Shown here piece after piece: positions 17,863-27,196 of a stretch of 63,802 bases of DNA. Source of the stretch: Microcystis aeruginosa Ma_MB_S_20031200_S102. Lineage in GTDB: Bacteria; Cyanobacteriota; Cyanobacteriia; Cyanobacteriales; Microcystaceae. The notes below the pieces were generated by a model. It was given only the letters and a program-made list of their open reading frames with translations. It ran no database searches and had not been told where the DNA came from. Within the stretch, counting starts at the first letter, position 1. Each line of letters begins with the position of its first letter. The translations under genes were made by a program, and so were the position numbers. Location: positions 1 to 63,802 of the forward strand of contig SFBI01000108.1 of NCBI GenBank assembly GCA_007095845.1, written 5' to 3'.

Positions 17863-18994
17863 CTTTTTCGTTGCTCTAGAGATGCTACTAAGTCCATAGT
17901 GAATAAACTTTTTTGATTTCTTCCTTCGTATGAAAATAATTAAAGTATTTAGAACTGCACATCTACTCTAAATAAGATAGTGGTAGTTGTAGATTTGTGC
18001 TTAAATTTCTCATACATATCTCGATAATTTTTATCTTCTCCTGCTTTTGTCCTTACTAATTTAAATTTTTTTGACCCCAGAAAACTGTCAAATCTAACTC
18101 CATATCTTGCTGAATAATGCTCGACAGATAGGTCAAGTTATCAAGCAATTTAGGCATACTTTTCTGGTGATTGTATTTTAATTTTTTACTTTACACCAGT
18201 GATACAGACGATCCGCTCCTAAGTTTAATCGATTTCAGCCTCCTTGTCAACCCAGGATTGTAGTTTCGGTAATTCTCAAATCTACGTTTTCTGTTCACAA
18301 GGCGTACATTATCGATGCTGAAAAGCTTAATTAGCAAAGGGTTTATTTGATCGATCCACACGGGTGCGAGAAACGCCATAGTTGAGCAACTGTCTTGAAA
18401 ATTAAGCATATTGACTAAATAAACAGCCTTTACTGGTTTAAAAGCTGTTTTTAGGCATGAATAAACTATTTTTCTGGGCACTGTCTGTTAATTCTCTCTC
18501 CTTATCCTAATTTTACCCCTTTACTCTGAAAAAATTCTTGGTCATCTAACCGATTAACTATTTACTGCGGCTCCTCTATCCATCTGGCACAGACAAATCC
18601 TTATTGCATAAACCTTTCCACTGAGAAGCTCTACCAGACTGAGCCTAAATCCACCGTATTCCTGAGTTTAGAATAGCTACCTATGGATTTTCTGATCTGT
18701 TGTCAAGATTAAGCTATTCTGAATTTAAGCTGCGTATTGGAAATTTTAGTACAAATGCTCAAACTTCCTTTCCCTGCTCCCTTATCCCAACTCTGGTGCA
18801 GTCTTGATGAGTAATTTAGATAGTCAACAGCTTATCAGCAAGCTTGACTATAAGACGAGGCGGGACAAAAATTAGCGGTTCTGGAAAAACTAGGGTTATC
18901 ATCGTAGCACGGTGTTATGATTGAGCGGTGACTGATCGAGCCAGATTGCTACCGCAAAATCTTTTAATAAAGTTATCCCTTGACTATTCGATTA
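17863..18994. other. Long AT-rich gap upstream of wzx and wzc
   Basis: About 1.1 kb without a gene I can support. A 96-residue minus-strand frame (18191-18481) has no recognisable motif and may be decayed coding DNA. An imperfect inverted pair AGAATAGCT/AGCTATTCT sits near 18670-18722. The region is presumably the divergent promoter area of the polysaccharide genes plus remnants. Confidence 0.4.
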
Positions 18995-21331
18995 ATGATG
19001 AACAACCAACAAAACGGGACGATGAACAACCAACAAAACGGGGCTTTGAAAACCCAAAGCCAAGGAAATCTACCAGTTTTCACTCAGGCTGCTTTTATCT
19101 CCTCCGTGGCACAGGAAGAAGATGAACTCAACCTGCGCCAAGTTTTTTCTGTCGTCAAGCATCGCTGGTGGTTAATCGCCGGCATCACCCTAGGGGTGAC
19201 AGGAGCGATCGCTGCTTGGACTTTCTTAAAAACCCCTATCTATGAAGGTAGATTCCTGCTGCTCATCGGTCAACCGATTGAGGAAAATAAAAATTCTCTC
19301 AAACTGGCAGCCCAAGATATCCTGCCTCAGTTGGGTGGAGAGAACATCGATTATGAAACCCAAATCGCCGTCCTGAAAAGTCCTCAACTCCTTAACCCCA
19401 TCCTTAGTAAAATAACTCCTAAATATCCCGACTTTACCTACAGCGATTTAATTAGTAAAACTGGCACATCTGATCTCAAAATTAGTCAACAAAAAGAGAC
19501 GAAAGTTTTAGAAATTTCCTATCAAGATGCGGAACCGGAAAAAATCAACCTGGTTTTAAACAATTTGGCTAGTCACTACCTAAACTATAGTTCTCAGGAA
19601 CGGAAGACCGAAATTAATCAAGGGTTAGATTTCGTCAATGCACAATTGCCCGTGCTGCGAGAACGAGTCAATACTCTACAAAAACAAATGCAGCAATTCC
19701 GGCAGCAATACAATTTCCTCGATCCTGATAAAGAAGCGACTCGTTTATCAGAACAGTTAACCACTACCGAACAAGATTATCAGGCAGCCCAAGTCGCCCT
19801 TAACGAAATTAACTCTCGCTATCAAGCTTTACAGCAACAGGTGGGATTAGCCCCTAATCAAGCAATTGTCGCTACTTATCTCAGTGAATCTCCCGGTTAT
19901 CAAGATTTGCTCAAGCAGCTGCAGGAAGTGGAAGTGGAACTGGCGAAACAATCGGCAGTTTTCGCCAAAGATAGCCCGATAATCGCCACCCTAGAGGAAA
20001 AACGGGCTAATTTACTGCCCCTACTGCAAAACGAAGCCCAGAGAACCCTAGGGGAAAAACTGCCCCAGACAGTGGGTGACTCCCCCGGTTTGGTGTCACA
20101 AAGCACTCTGCGGGTAGAATTAACCGAGCAATTGGTAGAAGCCGCGAACACTCGCCAAACCCTAGAAATTAAAGTCAAATCCCTTGCCCAAGCCCTCGAA
20201 CAACAAAAAGCATCGGTCAAAAATCTGGCGGTTTTAGCTCGTCGTTATACGGATTTGCAGCGAGAATTGGAAATCGCCACCACCAGTCTCGGCCGTTTTC
20301 TGGAGGAACAACAAAAACTCCAACTCAAGGTGGCACAACAGGTCGTTCCTTGGCAACTAATTGCCCCACCACAAGTGGAAGAAGAACTCGTTTCCCCTAA
20401 ACCTGTGCGAAATCTGGCTTTAGGGGTAATCGGTGGCCTTGTATTAGGACTAGGGGCGGCCTTTTTGGCTGAAAGATTAGACCCCGTTCATCATAGTGCA
20501 GACGAACTAAAAGAAGATGCTAATCTACCCCTTTTAGGCGCAATTCCCTGGCAAAAAGACCTTGGCATGCTCGAAAAGGTGATCACCGCTGCCCTACCCC
20601 AGTTAACAGTCGGTGATCGCAGAATTACTGTCCCTAACACTACCCCAAAATCGGTCTACGAAAACCCTTCCCACTATAATTTCTCCCCTTTTTCGGAAGC
20701 TTTCCGCACTCTTAACACCAATATTCGCCTCCTCGGTTCCGATTCCCCCCTCAAGTCCCTTGTAATTAGTTCTGTGTCACCGGGAGATGGTAAAACCACC
20801 ATGGCAATAAATATCGCTAAGGCCGCCGCTAGTATGGGACAAAAAGTCTTGGTGGTGGATGCCGACCTGCGACGACCTCAGATTCACCATCGACTTAATC
20901 TCGATAACAACCACGGCCTTAGTAATGTCATTGCCGAGGGTCTCGATTGGAACGAGGCAATTCAATCCCTACCCTGCTACGAGAATTTATCAATTCTTAC
21001 TGCGGGTTCAATTCCCCCAGACCCAACCCGCTTGCTTTCTTCCCAGAGAATGCAGGAAATTATTTTGCAATTACAGCAAGATCACGCATTCGATCTAATT
21101 ATCTACGATTTACCACCGCTTGCCGCCTTTGCCGATGCCAAAATTCTCGCCGCCATGGCCACTGGACTGATTCTCGTCACCAAACTGGGCAAAACCGATC
21201 GCTTTGCCCTGAAAAATCTGCTCGAAGACCTGAGACTATCCCATATTTCCGTATTAGGTTTAGTGGCTAATAATGTTAGTCGGAAAGACCACAATTATAG
21301 TTACTATGGTGATTACTACGGCAAAAGATAA
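18995..21331 (+). CDS. Wzc-like polysaccharide copolymerase / BY-tyrosine kinase
   Basis: About 778 residues from the ATG at 18995. Domains: N-terminal Wzz domain (first TM helix HRWWLIAGITLGVTGAIAAW), long coiled coil (about 200-430), second TM helix (LALGVIGGLVLGLGAAF), then a BY-kinase domain with Walker A SPGDGKTT (about 593-600), Walker A' VLVVDADLRRP, and the C-terminal tyrosine cluster NYSYYGDYYGKR (five Tyr). It controls chain length and export of polysaccharide through autophosphorylation cycles. Start choice: a TTG at 18980 is in frame, but ATGs at 18995, 18998 and 19022 are better. The first codons are a 24-bp tandem duplication encoding MNNQQNG twice. Confidence 0.9.
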   Translation: MMNNQQNGTMNNQQNGALKTQSQGNLPVFTQAAFISSVAQEEDELNLRQVFSVVKHRWWLIAGITLGVTGAIAAWTFLKTPIYEGRFLLLIGQPIEENKNSLKLAAQDILPQLGGENIDYETQIAVLKSPQLLNPILSKITPKYPDFTYSDLISKTGTSDLKISQQKETKVLEISYQDAEPEKINLVLNNLASHYLNYSSQERKTEINQGLDFVNAQLPVLRERVNTLQKQMQQFRQQYNFLDPDKEATRLSEQLTTTEQDYQAAQVALNEINSRYQALQQQVGLAPNQAIVATYLSESPGYQDLLKQLQEVEVELAKQSAVFAKDSPIIATLEEKRANLLPLLQNEAQRTLGEKLPQTVGDSPGLVSQSTLRVELTEQLVEAANTRQTLEIKVKSLAQALEQQKASVKNLAVLARRYTDLQRELEIATTSLGRFLEEQQKLQLKVAQQVVPWQLIAPPQVEEELVSPKPVRNLALGVIGGLVLGLGAAFLAERLDPVHHSADELKEDANLPLLGAIPWQKDLGMLEKVITAALPQLTVGDRRITVPNTTPKSVYENPSHYNFSPFSEAFRTLNTNIRLLGSDSPLKSLVISSVSPGDGKTTMAINIAKAAASMGQKVLVVDADLRRPQIHHRLNLDNNHGLSNVIAEGLDWNEAIQSLPCYENLSILTAGSIPPDPTRLLSSQRMQEIILQLQQDHAFDLIIYDLPPLAAFADAKILAAMATGLILVTKLGKTDRFALKNLLEDLRLSHISVLGLVANNVSRKDHNYSYYGDYYGKR

Positions 21332-21364
21332 TTAAATCCCATCCTAGTTACTATTTATTAGTTA

Positions 21365-21698
21365 ATTAGGTAGGTGTTGAAAATTTTCAGGCACCCCCCT
21401 TATCAAGCTATCCATTATAGGGATCTTTCTTAACAATTTTTGCAGTAAGCACTCCAACCCTTATCCTGACTTGATTTCAGTTTTTTGTTTGTCAGTAAGG
21501 GTGTCAACAAGCAATATTACAAATTGTTAACCGAGTCTTGAAAGCCTTGTGCTACAAGGGTTTGAAATGTTAAGAAAGATGTGACTAAAGGACAGCTGAT
21601 CAAGGGGGGCAGGGGGGATCGGCACCCCCCTTATCAAGGGGGAATTAAGAGGGGATCGAACCCAAAATCTCTTTTCTATTTAACTAGAACCACTTACT
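21365..21698. repeat. Miniature element family C, copy 2, with nested insert
   Basis: TA-flanked, left end ATTAGGTAGGTGTTGAAAAT, right end (inverted) AGTAAGTGGTTCTAGTTAAA. Compared with the other copies it contains about 180 extra bases whose ends form an inverted pair (ATCTTTCTTAACA near 21421 and its complement near 21570), probably a second element nested inside. It ends only 23 bases before the cry-DASH start codon, so it lies in that gene's upstream region. Confidence 0.7.
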
Positions 21699-21721
21699 TA
21701 TCGACTTTTAATTGATGTTAA

Positions 21722-23209
21722 ATGCGGGTTTTAATTTGGTATCGCAACGATCTACGGGTTCACGATCACGAGGCAATTTATCAAGCCATTCAAGAACAAT
21801 TAGAGATAATTCCCTTCTATTGTTTTGATGAGCGTCAATTTGGTTTTACTTCCTACGGGTTTCCAAAAACTGGCAAGTTCCGCGCCAAATTTTTATTAGA
21901 AAGCGTAGCAAATTTACGACAATCTCTAGAAGGTTTAGGCAGTAATTTAATTATCCGACGAGGAAAACCCGAAGAAATTATCCCGCAATTAGTTCAAGAA
22001 TTGCAGATAGCTAGGGTTTATTATCATCAAGAGGTGACAGCAGAGGAATTAGCGGTAGAAAAAGCTGTTGATAAGGCTTTATCTGAGTTTCCCGTGCAGA
22101 TAAAAACTTTTTGGACAGCCACCTTATACCATCCTGATGACTTACCTTTTGCCCTTAATCAACTGCCGGAATTATTTACTAATTTTCGTAAACAAGTAGA
22201 ACGTCATTGGGAAATAAGAACAACTTATCCCAGTCCGAGAAAGTTGACAAAATTGCCTAACATAGATTGGGGAACCCTCCCTAATTTTAATGATTTAGGC
22301 TTAACAGAACCCATTCTAGACCGGCGAGGTATTTTGTCGTTTCAAGGAGGTGAAATGGCAGGAAAATCACGGGTTAAAGAATATATTTGGGATAGTGAGT
22401 CCTTAAAAACCTATAAGGAAACCCGTAATGAAATGTTAGGGACTAATTATTCCTCAAAATTCTCAGCTTGGTTAAGTTTTGGCTGTCTTTCCCCCCGTTA
22501 TATCTATGAGGAAGTAAAAAAATATGAGCAAACAAGAGTGAAAAATGACTCTACCTATTGGCTGATTTTTGAATTATTATGGCGAGATTTTTTCCGATTG
22601 ATTTGCAGTAAGCACGGGAATAAAATCTTCTATAAATCTGGTTTGCAAGAACTTAACTTACCCTGGTTAGAAGACTGGCAAAGCTTTAATCTTTGGTGTG
22701 AGGGAAAAACCGGTTATCCCCTTGTAGATGCTAATATGAGAGAGTTAGCCGCTACAGGATTTATGTCAAATCGTGGCCGGCAAAATGTCGCTAGTTTTCT
22801 GACCAAAAATCTCGGTATTGATTGGCGCATGGGAGCAGAATGGTTCGAGTCATTATTAATTGATTATGATGTTTGTAGCAATTGGGGTAATTGGAATTAC
22901 ACTGCTGGTGTCGGCAATGATGCGCGAGCGTTTCGTTATTTTAATATCCCGAAACAGTCGAAAGATTATGATCCCAAAGGTGATTATTTACGTCACTGGT
23001 TGCCCGAATTAGCCCTAATAAAAGGCGATAAAATTCACGAACCTTATAAATTATCTCATGAGGAACAAAAGCGTTATGGGGTGATGTTAGGGGTTAATTA
23101 TCCTCGTCCCATTGTCGATTTTTTTCAATCAATCAAACATAATGAAAAAATTTATAGCAGTTATCTGGCTCTCCCCGGTTTGGTGGGTAAAATGTATTCT
23201 AAGATATAG
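21722..23209 (+). CDS. Cryptochrome DASH (C-terminus rewritten by a repeat)
   Basis: A 495-residue photolyase/cryptochrome. The N-terminal alpha/beta antenna domain starts VLIWYRNDLRVHDHEA. The FAD-binding helical domain contains NYSSKFSAWLSFGCLSPRYI and the DASH-type LLWRDFFRLICSKHG, MRELAATGFMSNRGRQNVAS and DYDVCSNWGNWNYTAGVGND. Family role: blue-light flavoprotein with photolyase activity on single-stranded DNA. Residues after Leu482 (ALPGLVGKMYSKI) are encoded by a family A element. With the element and one 7-bp duplication removed, the frame reads on to NDEVSG and a TGA, giving 488 residues, close to the usual length. The FAD core is untouched, so it is probably still active. Confidence 0.93.
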   Translation: MRVLIWYRNDLRVHDHEAIYQAIQEQLEIIPFYCFDERQFGFTSYGFPKTGKFRAKFLLESVANLRQSLEGLGSNLIIRRGKPEEIIPQLVQELQIARVYYHQEVTAEELAVEKAVDKALSEFPVQIKTFWTATLYHPDDLPFALNQLPELFTNFRKQVERHWEIRTTYPSPRKLTKLPNIDWGTLPNFNDLGLTEPILDRRGILSFQGGEMAGKSRVKEYIWDSESLKTYKETRNEMLGTNYSSKFSAWLSFGCLSPRYIYEEVKKYEQTRVKNDSTYWLIFELLWRDFFRLICSKHGNKIFYKSGLQELNLPWLEDWQSFNLWCEGKTGYPLVDANMRELAATGFMSNRGRQNVASFLTKNLGIDWRMGAEWFESLLIDYDVCSNWGNWNYTAGVGNDARAFRYFNIPKQSKDYDPKGDYLRHWLPELALIKGDKIHEPYKLSHEEQKRYGVMLGVNYPRPIVDFFQSIKHNEKIYSSYLALPGLVGKMYSKI

Positions 23210-23400
23210 TGTTGTGGGCGAGTGAGTGGAACGAACCACAGAGACACAAAGGACACAAAGATCGATCTCTACTAAGTAGTCGTACAAAATAAATTTCCTA
23301 GTGAAGAAAGGCAAAAGGCAAGGGGGGGTTAGATATGTGTAATTAATTTTGCTTAGGCACTTATATAAGTTACACTTATTACACAAAATCGAGAAGAGCC
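23167..23400 (-). repeat. Miniature element family A, copy 3, inside cry-DASH 3' end
   Basis: Starts GGCTCTCCCCGGTTTGGTGG, ends AAAATCGAGAAGAGCC, flanked by the 7-bp direct repeat GTTATCT (23160-23166 and 23401-23407). It carries a complete family B element at 23275-23361, which accounts for its larger size (234 bp). It provides the present stop codon of cry-DASH. Confidence 0.92.
23275..23361 (+). repeat. Miniature element family B, copy 2, nested in family A
   Basis: AGTAGTCGTACAAAATAAAT to GCTTAGGCACT, with TA on both sides, lying wholly within family A copy 3. Family B therefore moved after family A had inserted. Confidence 0.8.
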
Positions 23401-23542
23401 GTTATCTCAATGATGAGGTAAGCGGTTGACTATCTAGAGTTTGCTAAAAAAGTTTTTCGTAGGGTGTCCGGTGTGGGAATTATGAATTGGGGTGTGGGGA
23501 GAATAAAGCTGCCGACCGACTCCTGATGACTGATTACAAAGG

Positions 23543-23572
23543 AAAAAAGAGAAGGGAAAACAGCCCCTTCTC
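23543..23572 (-). terminator. Rho-independent terminator of ycf23
   Basis: Read on the minus strand: stem GAGAAGGG paired with CCCTTCTC around a short loop, followed directly by TTTTTT. It lies 25 bases downstream of the ycf23 stop codon. Confidence 0.8.
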
Positions 23573-23596
23573 CGCCGTATCTAGACAAAAATTGTT

Positions 23597-24340
23597 CTAG
23601 TTGCCAACATAGACCGGTTGTGCTTGCAGAGATTCGACTAAACCGCGCACAGCTGCCACCATAGCTACTTCATTATCCAATTGATTGATCGCCGAACCAA
23701 CACCGATACCAGCCGCTCCAGCAGCGATCGCCATAGGTGCAGTGACGATGGATAAACCAGAAGCGCAGAGGATGGGAACCTTAACTGCGTGGGAAATAGC
23801 GTGGGCTGCCGCTAAAGTCGGGGCAGCTTTTTCAATCAGTCCCAAAATGCCGGCGTGACGGGGTTGACTGCTAGTGCCGCCTTCGGTTTGAATAATGTCA
23901 GCACCCTGACTAACTAAAGCTTCCGCTAGTCTCACCTGTTGATCGAGGGGTAGGAGATGGGGAACTGTCACAGACAGGGTAATTTCGGGCAGTAAGTTGC
24001 GAGTTTGACGGGTTAGGGCTAAAACTTCCGCCGCTTCAAAAATGCGTCCTTGAGCATAAAAACTATCGAAATTACCGATCTCAATTAAATCGGCTCCCGC
24101 GTCCACTGCCATCACCAACAATTCTGGCTCGACGGCCGATACACATACGGGTAAATTTGTCAAGGCTTTTACCGCCCGAATTAGGTCAGCATTAGCGGCA
24201 ATATCGACAAAGGTTGCTCCTCCGGCCGTGGCAGCTTTAACTACTGAGAGAACCTGCGAGCGATCAAAATTATTTAACCCACTGATCACTTTCAGGGCAT
24301 GACGACGGGCGAAGGCTTGCTGTAAGGCAAAATTGATCAT
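23597..24340 (-). CDS. ycf23: Ycf23 / DUF561 TIM-barrel protein
   Basis: A 247-residue protein from the ATG at 24338-24340 (MINFALQQAFARRHALKVIS). Beta/alpha-barrel segments are evident: FVDIAANADLI, VCVSAVEPELLV, GADLIEIGNFDSFY, GADIIQTEGGTSS, VPILCASGLS and the phosphate-binding-like GAAGIGVGSAIN. This is the DUF561 family, encoded as ycf23 in some plastid genomes and universal in cyanobacteria; its biochemical function is not established. A 14-residue upstream extension is open but would run through a strong hairpin, so the shorter start is preferred. Confidence 0.85.
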   Translation of the reverse strand: MINFALQQAFARRHALKVISGLNNFDRSQVLSVVKAATAGGATFVDIAANADLIRAVKALTNLPVCVSAVEPELLVMAVDAGADLIEIGNFDSFYAQGRIFEAAEVLALTRQTRNLLPEITLSVTVPHLLPLDQQVRLAEALVSQGADIIQTEGGTSSQPRHAGILGLIEKAAPTLAAAHAISHAVKVPILCASGLSIVTAPMAIAAGAAGIGVGSAINQLDNEVAMVAAVRGLVESLQAQPVYVGN

Positions 24341-24357
24341 TAATCTACACCTATCTG

Positions 24358-24417
24358 GAATTCTCAAAAAACATTTTCCCACCTTCTCGCCGATCAGAGG
24401 GTGGGATTTGAGAATTC
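24358..24417 (-). promoter_or_regulatory. Large two-tier hairpin in the ycf23 leader
   Basis: Outer arms GAATTCTCAAA (24358-24368) and TTTGAGAATTC (24407-24417), inner arms CCCACC (24378-24383) and GGTGGG (24400-24405). It lies 18 bases upstream of the chosen ycf23 start and downstream of the 55-residue gene on the same strand. It could end the upstream transcript, act as an attenuator, or stabilise the ycf23 mRNA. Confidence 0.55.
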
Positions 24418-24432
24418 TTAGGGAAATTTTCT

Positions 24433-24600
24433 TTAATTTAGGTTTTGATTCTCTTGATTTTTGCGCTTGAGGTTTTGCAGTTGTTGCAGCAGTACCTCGA
24501 TTTCCGCTTCTAAATGGAGATATTTAACCTGTTGGTCAGCTTGGTAGGTGGTGCGAATCTGTTTCATGGCGGAGGATTCCTTCGTTAGTACATTTGTCAT
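24433..24600 (-). CDS. Small coiled-coil protein, 55 residues
   Basis: Open frame from ATG at 24598-24600 to TAA at 24433-24435, starting MTNVLTKESSAMKQIRTTYQ and ending in an amphipathic helix (KYLHLEAEIEVLLQQLQNLK). It resembles a small conserved cyanobacterial protein of unknown role, from memory. A single coiled coil suggests a dimer or a binding partner. It is divergent from glmU and upstream of ycf23. Confidence 0.65.
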   Translation of the reverse strand: MTNVLTKESSAMKQIRTTYQADQQVKYLHLEAEIEVLLQQLQNLKRKNQENQNLN

Positions 24601-24785
24601 AGCGGTATCTATAGAGTGCTAATTATGTTCAATTGTTTCAATTTGTGTATTGTACCTTAACAATGTCTTAAAGAAAACCTTTTTATGGTAGTTTCTCAAC
24701 TGGCACAGGATCAAAGAGGGAAAAAATTCTTGCAACCAAGGGGATCGGAGTGCGATATACTCAGTCGCGAACCATATTGGCAAGC

Positions 24786-26144
24786 ATGACCATGGTAGCG
24801 GTAGCAATTTTAGCAGCGGGTAAGGGAACCCGAATGAAGTCCAGCCTTCCGAAAGTTTTACATCCCCTCGGCAGTCGATCGCTAGTGGAACGAGTCCTTA
24901 ATGTCAGCGAATCCTTACATCCCCGGCGAAAACTGGTAATTATCGGTTATCAAGGGCAACAGGTGCGAAATACTCTACAGCATCTTGTGGATATCGAATT
25001 TGTCGAACAAAAGGAACAGTTAGGCACTGGCCATGCTATTCAGCAGTTAATCCCCCATTTAGAGGATTTTCAGGGGGATTTGTTGGTCTTAAATGGCGAT
25101 GTTCCCCTGTTGCGTCCCGAAACCTTGCAAAATCTTCTCCAGATTCATAAAAACCATGGTAACGCTGCCACCCTCCTAACTGCTAACCTCCCTAACCCGA
25201 AAGGTTACGGTCGAGTTTTTTGTGATAGCAATAATCTCGTTAAGCAGATTGTCGAAGAAAGAGACTGTACCGATGCCCAAAGACAAAACCACCGGATTAA
25301 TGGGGGTATATACTGCTTTAATTGGTTAAAATTAGCGGCGATACTGCCTAATTTAACCCCCAATAACGATCAGGGTGAGTATTATCTCACGGATGTGGTC
25401 AATTTTCTCGATCCCGTCATGGCTGTGGATGTGGAGGATTGTTTAGAAATTAGCGGCATTAACGATCGCAAACAATTGGCCGCCGCCTATGATATCCTGC
25501 AAACTAGAGTCAAAGATGATTGGATGGCCGCCGGAGTCACCATTATTGACCCCGATAGTGTCACCATTGAGGATACTGTCACCCTCAGTGCCGATGTGAT
25601 TATTGAACCCCAAACCCATTTGCGCGGTGAGACGATAATCGCTTCTGGTTGTCGTATAGGTCCGGGGAGTTTAATCGAAAATAGTCGCATAGGCAGCGAT
25701 GTAACGGTCTTGTTTTCAGTTATTTCTGATAGTCAGGTGGATTCTGGTTGTCGCATCGGTCCCTATGCTCATTTGCGCGGAGAAGCGAAAATTGGGGCTA
25801 ATTGTCGAGTCGGTAATTTTGTTGAAATTAAAAAAAGTGACATCGGAAATAAAACCAATATTGCCCATTTATCCTATCTGGGAGATGCCACTTTAGGGGA
25901 AAAAGTTAACGTTGGTGCGGGAACAATCACTGCCAATTACGATGGTGTGAAAAAACATCAAACTATGATCGGCAGTGGCACAAAAACTGGTGCAAATAGT
26001 GTTTTAGTGGCTCCTCTAGAATTAGGAAAAAATGTCACTGTGGCCGCTGGTTCAACTATCACTAGAAATGTCCCCGATAATGCTTTAGTTATTGCTCGCG
26101 AAAGTCAGCGTGTAATCGAAAATTGGTCAAATCAGTTTCAGTAA
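24786..26144 (+). CDS. glmU: Bifunctional GlcNAc-1-P uridyltransferase / GlcN-1-P acetyltransferase
   Basis: About 452 residues from the ATG at 24786 ([19 protein letters not shown]); the in-frame GTG at 24750 is a less likely start, and ATG at 24792 is also possible. The N-terminal pyrophosphorylase domain has the [11 protein letters not shown] and LPKVLHPL signature. The C-terminal left-handed beta-helix of hexapeptide repeats (about 255-440) contains the acetyl-CoA and active-site segments [24 protein letters not shown] and [10 protein letters not shown]. It makes UDP-GlcNAc for peptidoglycan and polysaccharide. Length is normal. Confidence 0.96.
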   Translation: MTMVAVAILAAGKGTRMKSSLPKVLHPLGSRSLVERVLNVSESLHPRRKLVIIGYQGQQVRNTLQHLVDIEFVEQKEQLGTGHAIQQLIPHLEDFQGDLLVLNGDVPLLRPETLQNLLQIHKNHGNAATLLTANLPNPKGYGRVFCDSNNLVKQIVEERDCTDAQRQNHRINGGIYCFNWLKLAAILPNLTPNNDQGEYYLTDVVNFLDPVMAVDVEDCLEISGINDRKQLAAAYDILQTRVKDDWMAAGVTIIDPDSVTIEDTVTLSADVIIEPQTHLRGETIIASGCRIGPGSLIENSRIGSDVTVLFSVISDSQVDSGCRIGPYAHLRGEAKIGANCRVGNFVEIKKSDIGNKTNIAHLSYLGDATLGEKVNVGAGTITANYDGVKKHQTMIGSGTKTGANSVLVAPLELGKNVTVAAGSTITRNVPDNALVIARESQRVIENWSNQFQ

Positions 26145-26154
26145 ATTATGGCAG

Positions 26155-26330
26155 TTATCAGTTATCAGTTTTCAGACGTGAGTTTTCAGTTATCAGCTTT
26201 TTTTCTCTCATCTCCCCACTTCCCTACTTCCCCATTTCCATGCAGCTCTAACCAGCAATTTAGATAGGTCAATGGCTTATCAGTTCACTGATAACTGATA
26301 ACTGATTACTGATTACTGTTTACTGATTAA
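26155..26330. repeat. STRR heptamers before the thioredoxin-like gene
   Basis: CAGTTATCAGTTATCAGTTTTCAG at the left and ACTGATAACTGATAACTGATTACTGATTACTG in inverted sense at the right; the two clusters can pair with each other. No gene in the 26145-26406 gap. Confidence 0.75.
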
Positions 26331-26406
26331 GGCGTTAAATTTGCGCGATGAAGCATGAAATGCTATAAAAATCTCAGTCCTCCCTATAGAAAAGAGTAGA
26401 AACTTT

Positions 26407-26988
26407 ATGGCACGCACCGAGTCCACAATGTTAGATTTGGGGACAAAAGCTCCCAGTTTTGCCTTACCTGATGTGGTTTCGGGTGAAACTATCTCTCTGG
26501 ACAGCTTTGCGGCTAAAACCGCTCTGTTAGTCATCTTTCTCTGTGAACATTGTCCCTTTGTTAAACACATTCAAGAAGAACTTACCCGTCTAGGTCGCGA
26601 TTATGCTAACACTAATCTCGGCATCCTCGCAATTAGTTCTAATGATGTGGAGAAATATCCCGATGATTCGCCAGAAAATTTGAAAAAAATGGCGATAACT
26701 CTTGACTTTAAATTCAATTTATGCTATGACGAAAGCCAAGAAGTGGCGAAAGCTTACACGGCAGCCTGTACTCCCGATTTTTTCCTCTTTGATAGTCAGC
26801 GCATTCTAGTCTATCGCGGTCAATTGGATGATAGTCGTCCTAGTAATGGTGTACCAGTGACAGGCAAAGATCTCCGGGCCGCTATTGACAAGGTTTTAAC
26901 TGGTCAACCAGTGCCGACGGACCAAAAACCCAGTTTAGGCTGTAATATCAAATGGAAACTGGGTAATGAGCCACCCTATTATGGTTAA
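26407..26988 (+). CDS. Thioredoxin-fold peroxiredoxin-like protein
   Basis: A 193-residue AhpC/TSA-type thioredoxin-fold protein: strand LLVIFLCEHCPFVKHIQEEL with a CEHC redox pair (about 46-49), the third conserved Cys in AACTPDFFLF, and the cis-Pro region. This resembles the cytosolic PRX-like 'CNHCPF' family. It probably acts in thiol or peroxide handling; the electron donor is unknown. No signal peptide. Confidence 0.82.
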   Translation: MARTESTMLDLGTKAPSFALPDVVSGETISLDSFAAKTALLVIFLCEHCPFVKHIQEELTRLGRDYANTNLGILAISSNDVEKYPDDSPENLKKMAITLDFKFNLCYDESQEVAKAYTAACTPDFFLFDSQRILVYRGQLDDSRPSNGVPVTGKDLRAAIDKVLTGQPVPTDQKPSLGCNIKWKLGNEPPYYG

Positions 26989-27000
26989 TTAACGAAGGGT

Positions 27001-27087
27001 GTGGGGAAGTGGGGAAGTGGAGAAGTGGGGAAGTGGGGTAGTGGATAAGTGGGGAAGTGGGGAAGTGGGGAAGTGGGGAAGTGGGGG
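27001..27087. repeat. Tandem 8-mer GGGGAAGT array
   Basis: About ten or eleven copies of GTGGGGAA/GGGGAAGT with a few variants. The G-runs are regularly spaced, so quadruplex formation in the plus strand is conceivable. It sits between convergent genes. Confidence 0.85.
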
Positions 27088-27196
27088 AATTTCAACTAAA
27101 ACTCTAACACCTCAACACCTTAAACCCCCAAATCCCTATCACCCTATCACCCTATCTCCTGAATACTGACTCCTGACGACCGACTCCGTTATGAGA

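Noticed and set aside
18191-18481. 96-codon minus-strand frame in the gap before wzc
   Set aside because: No domain, no good ribosome-binding site and no operon context. It may be decayed coding DNA but cannot be supported.
15002-21331. Microcystin-like or other NRPS/PKS cluster in the polysaccharide region
   Set aside because: No adenylation, condensation or ketosynthase motifs. The genes fit polysaccharide synthesis and export.
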